Source: Adiantum capillus-veneris
Taxonomy: Eukaryota; Streptophyta; Polypodiopsida; Polypodiales; Pteridaceae
Length of the DNA: 64,000 nt
Reading direction: 5' to 3'
Assembly: GCA_014529385.2 (NCBI GenBank)
Contig: CM043962.1
Coordinates: 84,283,621-84,347,620 of the forward strand
In this document: positions 1 to 13,837 of the stretch, one piece after another
Layout: each line of letters opens with the position of its first letter
Numbering within the stretch: position 1 is the stretch's first letter
Notes under the pieces: generated by a model
The model's database searches: none
The model's input: the letters and a program-made list of their open reading frames with translations, nothing else
Told to the model about the DNA's origin: nothing
Translations under genes and position numbers: made by a program

Positions 1-1
1 T

Positions 2-651
2 GCTGCAGCGGTAGGTTCTCTTATGGATGCTATGGTCTGGACAAGGCCAGACATTGCACATGCAGTGGGAGTTGTAAGTAGGTTCATGGACAACCCAGGT
101 AAAGAGCACTGGCAAGCTGTGAAGTGGATACTTAGGTATCTAAAAGGGACAACAACAAATGCTTTGTATTTTGGAAGAACTGATATTTTTCTAGAAGGGT
201 ATGCTGATGCAGATATGGTAGGTGACAAAGATACTCAAAGAAGCACTACTGGCTATGTCTTCACGGTTGAAGGCACAAGAGTAAGCTGGGATTCAAAGCT
301 GCAGAAAGTAGTCTCACTTTATACCACGGAAGCAAAGTATGTAGCATGACGGAGGCAAACAAAGAAATTCTCTGGCTTCACAGATTCTTAGAAGAGCTTG
401 GATTCAAACAAGACAATTGTGTCTTGTATAGTGATAGCCAAAGTGCTATCCATCTTGCAAAGGAACTCAGCCTTTCATTCAATGACAAAGCACATTGAGT
501 GAGATATCACTTCATATGCACTCTTTTGGAAGAGGGACAGCTTAAAGCTAGGAAAGGTGCATACAAGTGAAAATCCTGCAGACATGTTTACAAAGGTGGT
601 CAACAAGGAGAAGTTGAGCTTTTGCTCATCTTCAATCGGCATTCAAGGATA
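2..651 (+). pseudogene. copia pol, C-terminal RT and RNase H
   Basis: This is the 3' end of a copia polyprotein. The first frame reads through the RT thumb/connection region, with the family motifs TRPDIAHAV, SRFMDNPGKEHWQAVKWILR and STTGYVF. It breaks at a TGA near 347. The RNase H part continues in another frame with SDSQSAIHLAK and a further stop shortly after. The C-terminal tail (ADMFTKVV-like) runs to a stop near 651, about 55 bp before the LTR. Known role of the family: copying retrotransposon RNA and degrading the RNA strand. The frameshift and stops rule out an active product. Confidence 0.88.
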
Positions 652-707
652 AGAAGCCAGGATGGAAAGCAGTCACATGTTTGGAGATCAGTCTCCAAGT
701 GGGAGAT

Positions 708-1198
708 TGTTAAGTATGGAGCTTGATTTACCCCTGTTAATTTCTGTGGTAAAAACACACATTTGTAAGGCCCCCATTATGAGGAGAAGCCATCGTGTGT
801 GAAGGAAAATCACTCACCAGAAACCAAAAAACGACCAAAATTCAGGGGTGGCCGGTGGTCGAATTCAAAAACGGAATTGTCTACACAAGGGCGGCCACAC
901 ATGGGCGGATTGGAGGGTCCGATTTGGACTTATTCACACAAGGACGGCTACACATGGCTACCTCTCATGAGAGAGGGCAGCCCTTTTGGCCTATAAAAGG
1001 AGGCCGTTTCTACACACATTTCATAGTGTGAAGTTGATGCAACAAAGTGAGTGTGAGGTGGTGAGAGTGAAGCAAGGCGGGAGCTCTATTAAGGGTATAA
1101 TCCCTTTGTAAACTACTTCTTGTTTTGAAGTACTAAAGCCATTGAGTGGCTGCTTTCTCGTGGATGTAGCCCACATTGGGTGAACCACGTATACCATG

Positions 1199-1241
<43 letters not shown>

Positions 1242-1326
1242 CTATAATCTCTTGTGTGTGAAATCTATCTCTCTCCATTAAGTAATCTACTCAAATATCT
1301 ATTTAGCTACGTCTTATTTCCTAACA
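708..1326 (+). repeat. copia 3' LTR (619 bp)
   Basis: The LTR begins TGTTAAGTATGG directly after a purine tract (GTGGGAGAT) and ends CCTAACA, giving short inverted ends. A TATA box (CTATAAAAGG, 991-1000) fits the U3/R promoter. A CT microsatellite (about 1203-1238) lies in the 3' part. Confidence 0.85.
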
Positions 1327-1528
1327 ATACCATTCTCTTGGCATCAGGGTGAAAGCATGTTAACGTGTGTCTAAAAATTACGTCTGGGACAATGCTAGGT
1401 AGTAGTGCTTATTAGCATATTTTAAAAACCCAAGACAATGTCCATTTTCAATTTAAAATGTCCATAAACAATTATTATCCGTTCAAATGAGGCCATTTTT
1501 TTATTATTGGAGTCGTGGGGTCATGGAG

Positions 1529-3880
<2,352 letters not shown>

Positions 3881-3886
3881 CTACCC

Positions 3887-3893
3887 TATAAAA
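3887..3893 (+). promoter_or_regulatory. TATA-box-like site (possible LTR or promoter)
   Basis: TATAAAA lies in CCCTATAAAAGAAGGG. It is followed by a GC-balanced stretch, a CA repeat (about 3951-3973) and two similar segments (CACTTTCACACAA near 3998, CACCTTCACACAAG near 4058). This resembles an LTR or promoter, but no coding sequence follows and no TG...CA boundary could be fixed. Confidence 0.3.
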
Positions 3894-4129
3894 GAAGGGC
3901 CTCACAGGGCATGCAAAGGCAAACCTCAGCCATATTGTTCACAGAGCATCACACACACACACACACACACACAAGCGTGGACTGTTGAATCTCTACACTT
4001 TCACACAAAATCGTCCTCTCCTGCACACGCACGAGGTGGGCTGCAGAATCGTTGCACCTTCACACAAGCTTGAAGGAATCCTGCACACAAAGGCAGCTTG
4101 CAGGTTGCGCATAGTCCAGAAGAGGTAAA

Positions 4130-5876
4130 CGTTTTTTTTAAATCAATTATTTGGCATGGTACATTAGCAGTACTGTATGTAAACACCTTTTTACAGTTTT
4201 TTTCACAGAAAGGTTTTTTAAGCATAATATTTCCTTCTCTTATCACATCTTCCATTAACGATGGTTCATACATATGGTAATCGGCTATAGGCACGCACAT
4301 GAAAAACGTCCGACTTCACAAACGTAAATATTCGGGTGTAGAACTAAGACTTGCCTATGGGCATACAATTTGGTTAAAACATTGACATGATATGCATACA
4401 TATAAACTATAGCAATAGAAGGTTTTACTTACAGCTTTGAACAAATACACCCGATATTCATGTAAATGGCACGCAATAGGCACAAAAAAATACATGGATC
4501 CTCCAAGCTCGTATTGTTGCATACTTGTGCATATGGCGTGCATTCGTAAGCACAGTTAAGCAACAATTTGGCATATAAACAGGTATGTAGTATACCTAAA
4601 CTAAAAACAATGTGTGGTCCGCTTAATTTTTTATTATTTGACAATCGAAGGGAACGGTTTTGAGGAGAGCATTACCTTGAACATCCAAAAGCAAATGGAG
4701 CACTTCAAGATGTCTACTGCAAGTAACAATCAGGTGAACTTATATTGAAAGCCTTGAGTATAAAGGTTTTTTTCAAAAAATAAGAGCAAAACTTTGTTTT
4801 TTCTTATTAGTTTGTCTTGTAAGTATTATCGGACATAAAGAAGTATCAATACTTTGCATGAGGGTTTAGGAGAACCTCATATAAAGACAAAGTCAGTATG
4901 TAAAGACCGGTTTTTTTTTGAGAATAAAGGTTGGAACAAACAAAATTTTGCCAAAATTTTCACGAAAATGGATCGTAGTATAGACTTACTCTTAAACCAT
5001 AGGGAGAAAGGCGGCCCCTAAGGCAACATACAGTGTATAAACACTAGTACAATAAACCTTAGATAGAAGGTTTGTAAGAAAAAATGAAAGGTTTTAAAGC
5101 TACTCTTCTTTATGATTAATCCTTTGTTGTATAAGACACCTCTTGTAAAGACAGATGTCCGTCTCGTTTGGAATATGGTTTTTTTGAAAAATAAATGGTT
5201 TTACAAGAAAAATGCTGCCGAAATTTTCAAAAAATCAGGAGTACTTATAGATTAGAATGTTTTCTTATATAACATAACGATAGGGTTGCCCCTTTATCAA
5301 CACATAGTATAGTCTCTAAAGAATGCTAAACTTAGAATCATTGATGAGAAACAGGTGTACAGGCAGACAGCTAGGATGAGTGTCACTCGTGATATATTCA
5401 AGCTAGAAAGGATTCGGGACAAGCTCATGGTAGCACACAAAGGGCAAAATCTAACCAAGCTATTAGCAATTAGAGACCCCATTTCCAAACTTTGTAAACA
5501 TGTAAGAAATTTCACAGACCGTAATCGACCATACCTACATAGACGAGCAAAAGAAAATGTAACATATACCTAGGAGTAGGGTTGGGCTTCAGGGTGTGAC
5601 AACGATAACAAGCAGTGGGGATTGCTTGATATACCTGTCACCCATTTAGTGCAAATTAATTCTAATGGATTGCTGGTGGTTGGTTGGCAGGTAAAGATCC
5701 CTGCTTTCATCTGATAGGAGTTCCGGCTTAAAGCTCCTATTTTTTTTTGTACCGAAGGATCTTGTAACAAATTTTATATCAAAAAGTTCTACTTTTCATT
5801 GTTATAATCATATGATAAGTGCAAACAGTATTTAAGTTCTCTCAGTATATGATTCTAAGTGATGGGATTTTTCAAT

Positions 5877-5879
<3 letters not shown>
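4130..5879. other. no gene recognised; diverged internal duplication
   Basis: AT-rich DNA without a supportable gene. Segments about 4890-5060 and 5150-5320 share an order of motifs (GGTTTTTTT...GAAAAATAA; CCAAAATTTTCAC/CCGAAATTTTCAA; CATAGGGAGAAAGGCGGCCCC/CGATAGGGTTGCCCC), suggesting an old duplication of about 260 bp. Confidence 0.35.

Positions 5880-5919
<40 letters not shown>
5880..5919. repeat. (CA)20 microsatellite
   Basis: Perfect CA repeat of about 40 bp, 65 bp upstream of the candidate exon at 5984. Confidence 0.97.
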
Positions 5920-5922
<3 letters not shown>

Positions 5923-5983
5923 TTCATATAATTTTTTGCCCTCCTATCTATTTTTTCCTTTCTCCTCCCATCTTCGTATAGCT

Positions 5984-6831
5984 ATGGACAAACTAGACAA
6001 CAATATTTTCACTAACCCCAATGTTGGATATGCAGATGACATGGTCAATGATGGTAAGTAAAAATTCCAATGCTTGGATCCCACTTATCTAAGCTTCTCA
6101 AGTTAGTGACAATGTCATGTTCTGACTGGAGTCAAGAGCCACTGTGGTGATCGGGTGTGAAGTGTTGGTTTGGCTAGGTAGATTCCTATGAGTCCTTCTG
6201 TTGTAGTGCTTGGTGGTGTGATGCACGAATGCCTTTGATGGAGTGTAACCTACCTTTGATACCTGGTATGTTCCCCTTTTTTAGATATTTACATGGACAT
6301 GTCTTTCTTAGTGGTAGCTTGGTAGGCATGGTGGCTTTCGGACAGTGCTCTCTATGGTTCTTTTTATAATGTAATGGTTTTGGTGCTTCCATGTAAAAAT
6401 CTCCAGTCTATGGACTTTGACATCCGGCCTTATGTGTTTTTGGGATCCTTATGTCCATGGCTCCATTTGAGCATGGAGGTGTTTTTTTTTTTGCTATTAT
6501 GCTAAAAAAACCCCCACTCTATGGACTTTTACATGCGGACTTATGTGTTTTTGAAATCGTTATGCCATCCATGGCTCAATTTGAGAATGGAGATGTTGTA
6601 TAATATTTTTTTTGTTATGCTATTATACCTCTCTACTACTCACAATTGTGAGTATGGCTTGTTTTTTTTAAATATTAAAAAGTATTGACTTTAATGATCA
6701 AAGTATACACAATATTGGCTTGGAGTGGGAAATTTGTAGATGCAGACAAAAAGATGTGGAAGTTTATGTTCTTCAAGAAAGACTTACCATTTGGGAAAAA
6801 TTGGACTCAATTTTGGTCCTTTTGGCGCTAG
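5984..6831 (+). pseudogene. candidate two-exon gene start, product unknown
   Basis: An ATG at 5984 opens a 70-nt frame ending at a good donor (GATG|GTAAGTA, 6053/6054). An acceptor (TTTGTAG|ATGCAG) lies at 6739/6740. Joining them keeps frame (phase 1) and adds an aromatic- and lysine-rich stretch (MWKFMFFKKDLPFG, WTQFWSFW) that stops at TAG 6829-6831, about 53 residues in total. No family was recognised. It may be the truncated start of a host gene or of a transposon ORF; the exon relics at 7559-8333 lie downstream on the same strand. Confidence 0.3.
6397..6620. repeat. two tandem copies of a ~120-bp unit
   Basis: CTCTATGGACTTTTACATGC and CTATGGACTTTGACATCCGG open two units that both continue with CTTATGTGTTTTTG, CCATGGCTC, ATTTGAG, ATGGAG and a T-run followed by GCTATTAT. 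Divergence is clear, so the duplication is old. Confidence 0.7.
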
Positions 6832-7558
6832 AGAGAGAATACCATCCAACCAATAGATTTTGGCCCACCTTTACGATAGCTCTAATTTATTTCATTTCTA
6901 TCTCGATTTTTTGCGTGTTTAGAAATGATGGTTTAATTGCTTTGAAAAGCTTGGAATTGAAGATATGCCACAATTTGTGCAAATCATGAATCCTTCTGCC
7001 CGGACAAAGGTAGGCCAAATGTCGCATACATCACATTGAATGTAGGTGCACTTTTCTAAGTAAGAAGTTTGCATACACCGAAGATGCAACTCTCTTCATG
7101 ACATTTTCTTCATTGTATAATCTACAATGTTGCTTTTCCTTGTCTTCTTTGTGTTCCGTCACAAAGCCCGCATAGAAAACAACAATGGAGAACAAAAGAT
7201 CTCGTTGATCGTCTACATCTATCAAGTCAATTGAAATATTCAATAGCTTTGACCTAGACCATGGTCGATGGCTATCCACTACAATAACCATTGGTAATTG
7301 GGTTCTTCTACAGACAAGAAGAAGAAAGCGAGCGGGTAATGAATTCATCAATAGCTACAAAAGACATGTGAAAGAATTTTGGCTATCTCAGACAGGAAGA
7401 TGGTAAAGGAAGTGCTCATTAAAACACATATATGCACGCTGGGTTACGATTGCAAGAGGCACGTTGGAGTCTTGTGCTAATAGACCTAACTGTGCCTTTA
7501 CTAAACTTGATAGCAAAGTTTTATTCTGAGATCATTATCTTATCGTTTGATTTTGTAG

Positions 7559-8333
7559 ATATTTATCCCTCTAGCAATGAAGATTGGCAGCCATTGGATT
7601 GCATAATGGGTATCTTTGATGCTTTTCATGCATCGATGGGAGAGCTTATGTACAAAGCTAGTGCCAGAAGAGCACTTACAGGAAGGAGGGTCTTCTTCTA
7701 TGACTTCTTCTACAATGCTCCCCGCTCTATCCATGGATTTAACACCCTAAGTCATCTCCCACTTCCCCCACATAATGTTCTAGAGTGGATAATCCTGGAT
7801 TCTAAAACTTCAAAGTGTGTCAGACTCAAGCTCCAGCAGGATATTCAGAAGTGCTTAGGACCAAATGTTGCAAACAGTAGGTACGTGTCTCTATCTTAAT
7901 GTCCTTACATGTGTTTATAGACTTCTTCCACGATGAAGAGGTTAGAAAGACATAGACCATGTTCATCTACAAGTCAAAAAGTTGCCTTGATTTTATGGAT
8001 GACGCTTGGGATATCTACAATTTTGAGAGAATTTTGTGCAAGGGGGACAAACAATCATTGTGTGCAATTGTATGATAGAATCACAAAACTTCATAGTTTC
8101 CTTCTACTATATAAGGTGCCATCGGGTAAATGGTCACTTGGTAGCTATGGACCAGGACTTGTGTGATGATGCTAGTAGTCCCTTAGGGAAATTGAAGTAA
8201 TGTGTGAAAATGAGCTGGTGATAGTTGTTAGCATTAGAAGTAATGTCACCCTAAGACAAGTGCGAGAGGATTTTCTTAATGAGATCGACCTCAACATGCC
8301 TGCAAAATTTGTTTTCAAATGCAACATGTGAAA
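7559..8333 (+). pseudogene. relic exons of an unidentified protein-coding gene
   Basis: An acceptor (TGATTTTGTAG|ATATT, 7558/7559) and donor (CAGTAG|GTACGTG, 7880/7881) bracket an open exon reading EDWQPLDCIMGIFDAFHASM, RRVFFYDFFYNAP and HLPLPPHNVLEWI. Further coding-like segments follow in compatible orientation (KSCLDFMDDAWDIYNFERIL near 7970-8030; VTLRQVREDFLNEIDLNMP near 8243-8300), but with stops. The family is not recognised. Position after the small exons at 5984-6831 suggests they may once have been one gene. The frame breaks make this a probable pseudogene. Confidence 0.35.
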
Positions 8334-8757
8334 GGTACTATGCTACACACCCATGAGTTATTTTGTCTATGTAATTTACGTTCTCATTGTGATCATGTTT
8401 ACTAAACTCTTCTCCACTTGATATGTTGCAGGTACTTGAGAGAAAGGAAACTACAGTAGTATGTGGATAGATTGCAAATGGTAGACTCGATGTTGTGCAT
8501 TGCATACCCTCATACAAAGACCAATTTCATAGATCACTATAACAAAGCACTTTACTTTAAACCCAAGACAAGATATGATTGCCATTTTCTTAGCAAGCTA
8601 TACACAACACCTTTGTCAACATTATACAATGGTCAATACATAGTAAACTTTGTGTCCAACTTTTCATTCAATAAGTACAAATGAGTACATTTTAGTGAGC
8701 ATTTTACTGATCTCCAATAGAAGGTAAGGCAGGGGCATGACGGATAGAGGGTGAGGT

Positions 8758-8806
<49 letters not shown>
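8758..8806. repeat. G49 homopolymer between partial direct repeats
   Basis: An uninterrupted run of 49 G. Both sides carry related units (AAGGCAGGGGCATGACGGAT before, AAGGCAGGGGCATCAGATAT after), each ending in G-rich sequence. On the minus strand the run encodes polyproline flanked by Pro/Ser-rich sequence. The exact length may be unreliable in any assembly. Confidence 0.95.
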
Positions 8807-8807
<1 letters not shown>

Positions 8808-8903
8808 GGGCTGTAAGGCAGGGGCATCAGATATGGATGGAGGGTGATGAGGGGGCGAGGGCCTTGGAGAGATATTTAGGGAAATGGGGATGGGGACAGC
8901 CTG

Positions 8904-9790
8904 CTACATTGCTGGAGGAGTTAAGAGGCATCTCCTAGGTTGAGACCGTGGAGTGGGCCTTGGTGTTGGTGGCACAAATTTATCAGACACTCCTTCATGC
9001 CACATTGTTACAAGGTTGATCATGTTTTTAATCAATGTGGTCCTGAACAAATCAACATGCACATCTCTATACTCTGCTAGTTTTCTAGCCTGCAAAATCA
9101 TTCAACCCCATACGTTAGTTTAAGAAGTTATTGATAAGTCTGGATAGTGATGAACAAAAAGTAGGTGTTCATGCTTCTGCGCTCCTCTCCATACATGCAC
9201 TCCAACAAGAGCTTGGTGACCTTGCAACTCAAAATGGTCATGGCTTCCCATATTTCCTCCTGGGTCAGCGCCTCTAGACTACTTACCAACTTTTGAATAG
9301 ACCTTAAACAATTGGCATTAAGTGTCATAACAAATTCACAAATAGCCTGTGATGCTCAAGAAAGAACTCTATTGACCTTTGCACATTCCCGTGGAAACCG
9401 TGCGAGGAGTTTGCAAGGTAGCAATGCTTCCGCTCCACGGCCAAAGCAACAAGGCTCTAGTGGGAGTTATTCTAATAATTAAGGTCAAGTGAGATGCACG
9501 TTTCTAACATACACATAGAACGTAGATTGTTATCAATGAGAACTCTTAATCCTCATTGTAAGCTAGAAAAAAAAGCCTTCAATGTCTCCATGTTGACGGT
9601 TTGAAACCAATCAACTACCTCAACCAACGATATACTCTCAGATGAGAGAACTATAGAAAGTTGGGAGTCGAGAACAACAACCTCACCTTGGACATTCCAT
9701 GCAAGGTTCAAAACCACAAAACTGTGAGAAAATATTCTATCATGCAAAACAAACAGTATACTTGCAACCAACACAACATGGAAAAAAAAT
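8904..9790 (-). pseudogene. relic minus-strand coding exons, unknown product
   Basis: Reading leftward, several coding-like stretches occur: VLDSQLSIVLSSESISLVEV (about 9700-9600); ERKHCYLAN and SIEFFLEHHRLFVN (about 9440-9320); IQKLVSSLEALTQEEIWEAM with ILSCKVTKLLL (about 9310-9190). After an acceptor-like TGATTTTGCAG near 9092 come ARKLAEYRDVHVDLFRT and a Pro/Arg-rich tail. Stops and frame changes separate them. No family was recognised. It could be a decayed host gene or transposon ORF. Confidence 0.3.
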
Positions 9791-9965
9791 CACTAATCAC
9801 AAAAATAAATTAACAATTAAGTCTGTGAGCTCCCTGTTAAGGTCCCCCAAAATGTCAATCTCCTGGGGTCCAAAATCAAAATAGGATACGTCCCCATACT
9901 GTAATGGCAATGTCAAAATGTGGGTAAAGACACTCCAGGGCGTCGACATTAGCGTCGTGCTTCCC

Positions 9966-10193
9966 TGTTACCATATACATGTGGTAGTGATGTGTGTGAA
10001 CACAGTAGGACCACCGTGGCATTTTTTCCCTCTTTAGGAGGTTTTTCCTCCGCGTGCATTGTATATACACCCATCACTCTAGGCCTATCTATCTTTCCAT
10101 TGCACACTAAGTAACATACTCTCTATTGTGTGCCTTGAGCTTCCTTCGTCTTCTCCAAGCTGTGTGCGTTTCTCTGCAACCCTAATTCCAACA
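9966..10193 (+). repeat. copia 5' LTR (228 bp)
   Basis: TGTTACC...TCCAACA, paired with the LTR at 16491. ATTGTATATACACC near 10058 is a TATA-like candidate. It is 13 bp longer than the 3' LTR, mainly through GCACACTAAGTA near 10100, and the pair differs at many positions, so insertion is not recent. Confidence 0.92.
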
Positions 10194-10504
10194 ATTGGTA
10201 TCAGAGTAGGTTGCATCCTCCCGGGCTTAGTTGTCACCTGCTCCAGCACACGCCTGCTCACTTTCTCTGATTTCAGTGAGTTTGGCGAGCGTTTGGGCTC
10301 ATTTTGGCCTCTGTTTCCACTACATGCAGGTCTACACAGGCAATTTTGTCATTTTGTGCAAAATTTTTGTTCGTGCCATTTTCTACATCCTTACAGTCTT
10401 CCACGGTCTTACAGTCTTCCACGGTTTGTGCTATATAGCACGTGTTGTTTCCGCTCCGTTTCTCCTCTTTTTGGGTAGTGTTCACATCAGGTGCAGCATT
10501 TAAC

Positions 10505-11270
10505 ATGGCTGACAACAACACAGATGTGTTCAAGATGTTTGCTGCTGAGGATAGGTTGGATGGGGACAATTACCCTATGTGGGCTTATATGATGCAACAC
10601 GTTCTTGTGTCAAAGGGTGTCTGGAATATTGTGCAGGGAATTGATGCACGTCTTGGTTCTGAGGATGTAGGCAATGTTGAGGATGTTGCAGGTCTTGCTG
10701 CAAGGATTGCTGCTATTAGAGTTGTTTTGCCTACGGTAAAACAATCTTGTTGGGATGTAAAGGATGCGCATGCTCATGCATTGAGTGCAATTTCTGTGAA
10801 GGGCACCATTGTTCCTCACATTCGTTCAACAAAATTTGCAAAACAGGCTTGGGATATTCTAGAAGGTCTTTATGCAAACCGCAATGAGGGTTAAATTGCT
10901 ATACTGCGTAAAGAGCTGGAGTCGAAGATTATGCATGAGGAATATGATATGGACACTTTTCTTGCTGGTGTCAAGGATATCAATGAGCAACTTATTTCTG
11001 CAGGTGAAGTCATTTCAGACAGTTCCCTTGTGCAGACTGTTCTTGATGTCTTACTAGATTCTTACCAGACTTTTGCTAGTACTTGGAGACTTATGCTATG
11101 ACCCAAGGAAATCCTGAAGTTGTGAAGTTTGATGCATTATGCACATTTCTATTGCAAGAGTCACTTTCCAAAAAAAATAGGACTAGACAGCGTGCACTTG
11201 AACACGCTTTTATTGTTTTCAAAGAAAGGGTGGTAACATCAATGCAGCCACTTCTTATGGTTCTGCTGTG
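10505..11270 (+). pseudogene. copia gag, N-terminal part
   Basis: Starting at ATG 10505 (MADNNTDVFKMFAAEDRLDG) it reads as copia gag: the LDGDNYPMWAYMM segment near the start and a gag-polypeptide core (AWDILEGLYANRNEG). A stop (TAA, about 10892) then interrupts. The same frame resumes with LRKELESKIMHEEYDMDTFL to about 11090, where a frameshift follows. Family role: nucleocapsid packaging of the element RNA. The start was chosen because it directly follows the leader after the primer-binding site. Confidence 0.85.
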
Positions 11271-12188
11271 AGTGGCAAAACTTCTGTTCCCAATGCTTCT
11301 GCTGGCAGTACCTCGTCTAGCAATTCTGGTGATGAGGGCAAAAAGAAGATGCGTTGCCATTATTGTAAAGCTAATGATCACTTGATCAAGCAGTGTCCTA
11401 AGTTGAAGGCCAAAGAGGCTAAGAAGAAAGAGGGTGGTTCCACTACAAATGCAGCCATTGTTGAGTCTTCTGTGAAAGGAGACTATGATGCTGATGTCGA
11501 TGTAGAATGGGCTTTTAGTGCAAAGTGCACTTACAATCCTGTTGTCCATGATGCATGCATGTCAGTTGCTGCAGATTCACCTGTGTGGTATTTCGATAGT
11601 GATGCTACAAAGCACATTACCTCACATCGTGAATTGTTCACCTCTCTTGAGTCTGTCCCTCATGGGAATTCAGTCACTTGTGCCAACAATGCCTCTTATC
11701 CGGTTCAGGGAGTTGGAAAGTTTGTGCTTACTCCTATAAATGGCAGTTCTTTCACACTTGTTGATGCACTTTTGTACCTGGGATCAAGAAGAATCTTTTG
11801 TCTGTATCTGCACTTGCTAGACTTGGACTTGTAGTCAAATTTGTGGATGACAGATGTACAGTTCATGATCTCAGATTTGGTGATGAAATTGTTGCATTTG
11901 GGCTTTTGTGCCGTGGGTTGTATAAGATCACTTTGTATGACAAGTATGGACAAAATTTTGCAAATGCAGTTGCAGATTCAAGGGATATTTCAAATGCAAA
12001 ACCTTGCATGCACGTTTTGGTCATCTGAATTTTGCCAGTTTGCTTCGTTTGCAGAAATCTGATATGGTTGCTTCTTTGCCGCCTCTTGAAGCACCAGTCA
12101 AACATGTCTGTGAAGGCTGTATTCTGGGTAAAATGCAACGTTCTAAGTTTCCAAAGGATGGTTCAGTTAGGGCCACATGCAGGTTGCA
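11271..12188 (+). pseudogene. copia gag zinc knuckle, protease, pre-integrase
   Basis: The zinc knuckle CHYCKANDHLIKQC (CX2CX4HX4C) lies near 11352-11395. The aspartic protease follows with WYFDSDATKHIT near 11586-11620: the expected D-S-G-A active site reads D-S-D-A, which should abolish activity. After a frame break near 11780 come the RLGLVVKFVDD region and the pre-integrase HARFGHLNFASLLRLQKSD with CEGCILGK. It is cut at 12188 by the TRIM-like insertion and resumes at 13838. Confidence 0.85.
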
Positions 12189-12350
12189 TGTAGGACCTAG
12201 GGAACTAAGACCCGGGATCCTCCTCCCTACCGTCCCTTATATAGGCCTAGCTCCTAGCTCTTGCCCTAAGCGGATCCCCAGTCCAGGCCCTTGGCCTAGG
12301 TCCCTGACCCCCTAGGTTGGGCCTTGCCCCGTAGGACCCTTGTCCTCACA
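12189..12350 (-). repeat. TRIM-like element 3' LTR (left copy)
   Basis: Plus-strand ends TGTAGGACC...GTCCTCACA. It contains TTATATAGGCC, which is conserved in the right copy and reads as a TATA-like site on the minus strand. The right copy has a 15-bp extra segment (CCACACTGGTCCAGT). Confidence 0.88.
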
Positions 12351-13655
12351 TTACTCCCCCCTTAAGGAAGAGTTTTCGTCCTCGAAAACACAAGTAGTCT
12401 GTATGACCGATAATTGGTGCAGTGAGGAGGTTCAATGAAATCAAGAGCAACATCTTGATTGTCAACATTGTTGTCCTTTTGCAACCACTTGGGTCTAAAT
12501 GGTAACTCCATTTATAACTCACTTGAGTACTATAAAGGAGTAACCACAACTAAGAGTTGTCCAAAAGCATAATCAACCCAAAACAAAAGCTATTGCATAC
12601 CTTGGTGATGTTTTCTGTTAACTCTTGTAGCCCTAACCATGGTCCTTACCATGGTAGGGTTTATCCTTGTCTATTGCCGCTTTTCGGTTGTTGTATATCT
12701 GTAATAAGCTTTGTGCACACCAAAATTTTGATAACAAACTCTTAATTTACCTCAAGCAACGCGTTTTGAATCAACCAATAACATCATCCTTGTCGTACTC
12801 TCCTTGACATTGTTCGTTGAAATCGGAGAGTTTTGTTGTCTTTGCTCGAGTTACATGATTTGCCAATCCTATCCGATAGGATTGCATGATTTGCCAATCC
12901 TATCGGATCTTCCGAATATCGGGTCTTTCCGAAGATGGTATACTTACCCACATGTCGTTGCGTGAATTCCATCATAGGAGTGTTTTTGAATGCCAGGTTT
13001 TGCTGATGAAACTCGGTAGCTCCTCGGTCTTGGATCTCCGAGCTAGGCGAAGCCAAAAGGTCAAACTCTGGAGGGGTGTGTGCCCGGGGTGGGCATGCCC
13101 CCTTCACTGTTTTAATTTTCAAATGGCCCCCCCCTTGGGTGGCTGCATGTGAAAGAAAAAAGAAAAAAAAAACTTAAACCCTGCGCTGCCATGGCGGCCG
13201 CCTGCGTGCGTCGATGAAGAAGAGGAGAGGCCCGTCGCTACAGACCCAACCAGGGCGAGCCACCGTGTCGAAATGTTACCAGCAGGGCCAGGCGACTTCA
13301 ACGAGCCCAACACCCGCCGTTTCTGAGTACCTGAAATTCTTTTCCCTCCCGACATAGGAGTCGTTTCCCGCGGCCTGTGCCGTCTGTTCTTTGTCGACTT
13401 CCATGTGGTTCTCATGCAAGGGCTCGGTACTGCGACCCCTGTCCTCTGTCGACTTCCATAGCATCGATTGAGAGCAGCATGAAAGCGTGCATACAATCCC
13501 ATCTGCCTTGGCTGCGTGATGATCCAAGCTTGCCATGAAAGGGAGTCCATCCTTTACAAGAGAGATCGAGAGAGAAAGAGAACAAGAGGGAGAGAGGAGA
13601 CCATTCTTGCAATCCCTCCTACATCCCTGCTTTCCTCCCTGAGCTCTGATACCAA

Positions 13656-13832
13656 TGTAAGACCTAGGGAACTAAGACCTGGGATCCTCCTCCCTACATC
13701 CCCTTATATAGGCCTAGCTCCTAGCTCTTGCCCTAAGCAGATCCCCAATCCACACTGGTCCAGTCCAGGCCCTTGGCCTAGGTCCCTGACCCCCTAGGTT
13801 GGGCCTTGCCCCGTAGGACCCTTGTCCTGACA
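13656..13832 (-). repeat. TRIM-like element 5' LTR (right copy)
   Basis: Plus-strand ends TGTAAGACC...GTCCTGACA, with the primer-binding site directly to its left (13641-13655). It is the transcriptional upstream LTR on the minus strand. Confidence 0.88.
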
Positions 13833-13837
13833 TTGCA

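Larger units (their letters stand above)
1..1326 (+). mobile_element. Ty1/copia retrotransposon, 3' portion
   Basis: The element enters from the left window edge. It shows the end of pol (reverse transcriptase/RNase H), a purine-rich tract just before 708, and a complete 3' LTR (708-1326) with TGTTA...TAACA ends. The 5' LTR and the left target-site copy lie outside the window, so the target duplication cannot be checked. Pol has a frame break near 349 and in-frame stops, so this copy is dead. Confidence 0.9.
12189..13832 (-). mobile_element. TRIM-like non-autonomous LTR element nested in copia
   Basis: Two similar terminal repeats (12189-12350 and 13656-13832) flank a 1.3-kb interior with no gag or pol. 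The minus strand gives the orientation: TTGGTATCAGAGCTC, a primer-binding site (plus positions 13641-13655), abuts the right LTR, and a purine tract (AAGGGGGGAG) abuts the left LTR. The 5-bp target duplication TTGCA lies at 12184-12188 and 13833-13837. Removing the element and one TTGCA restores the copia integrase reading frame. It has the same terminal design as the 5.5-kb element at 40504-45988. Confidence 0.9.

Noticed and set aside
6199-6208. TGTTGTAGTG, a perfect complement of the CACTA terminus at 52275
   Set aside because: It lies far upstream in the wrong relative position, without subterminal motifs or transposase; a 10-mer match is plausible by chance.
7031-7351. Minus-strand ORF with VVDSHRP, reminiscent of CDC45
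   Set aside because: Only one short motif matches, the neighbourhood does not continue the family, and the plus strand is equally open there.
9961-9965. Target-site duplication of the copia element at 9966
   Set aside because: TTCCC on the left does not match TGCAC on the right of 16705.
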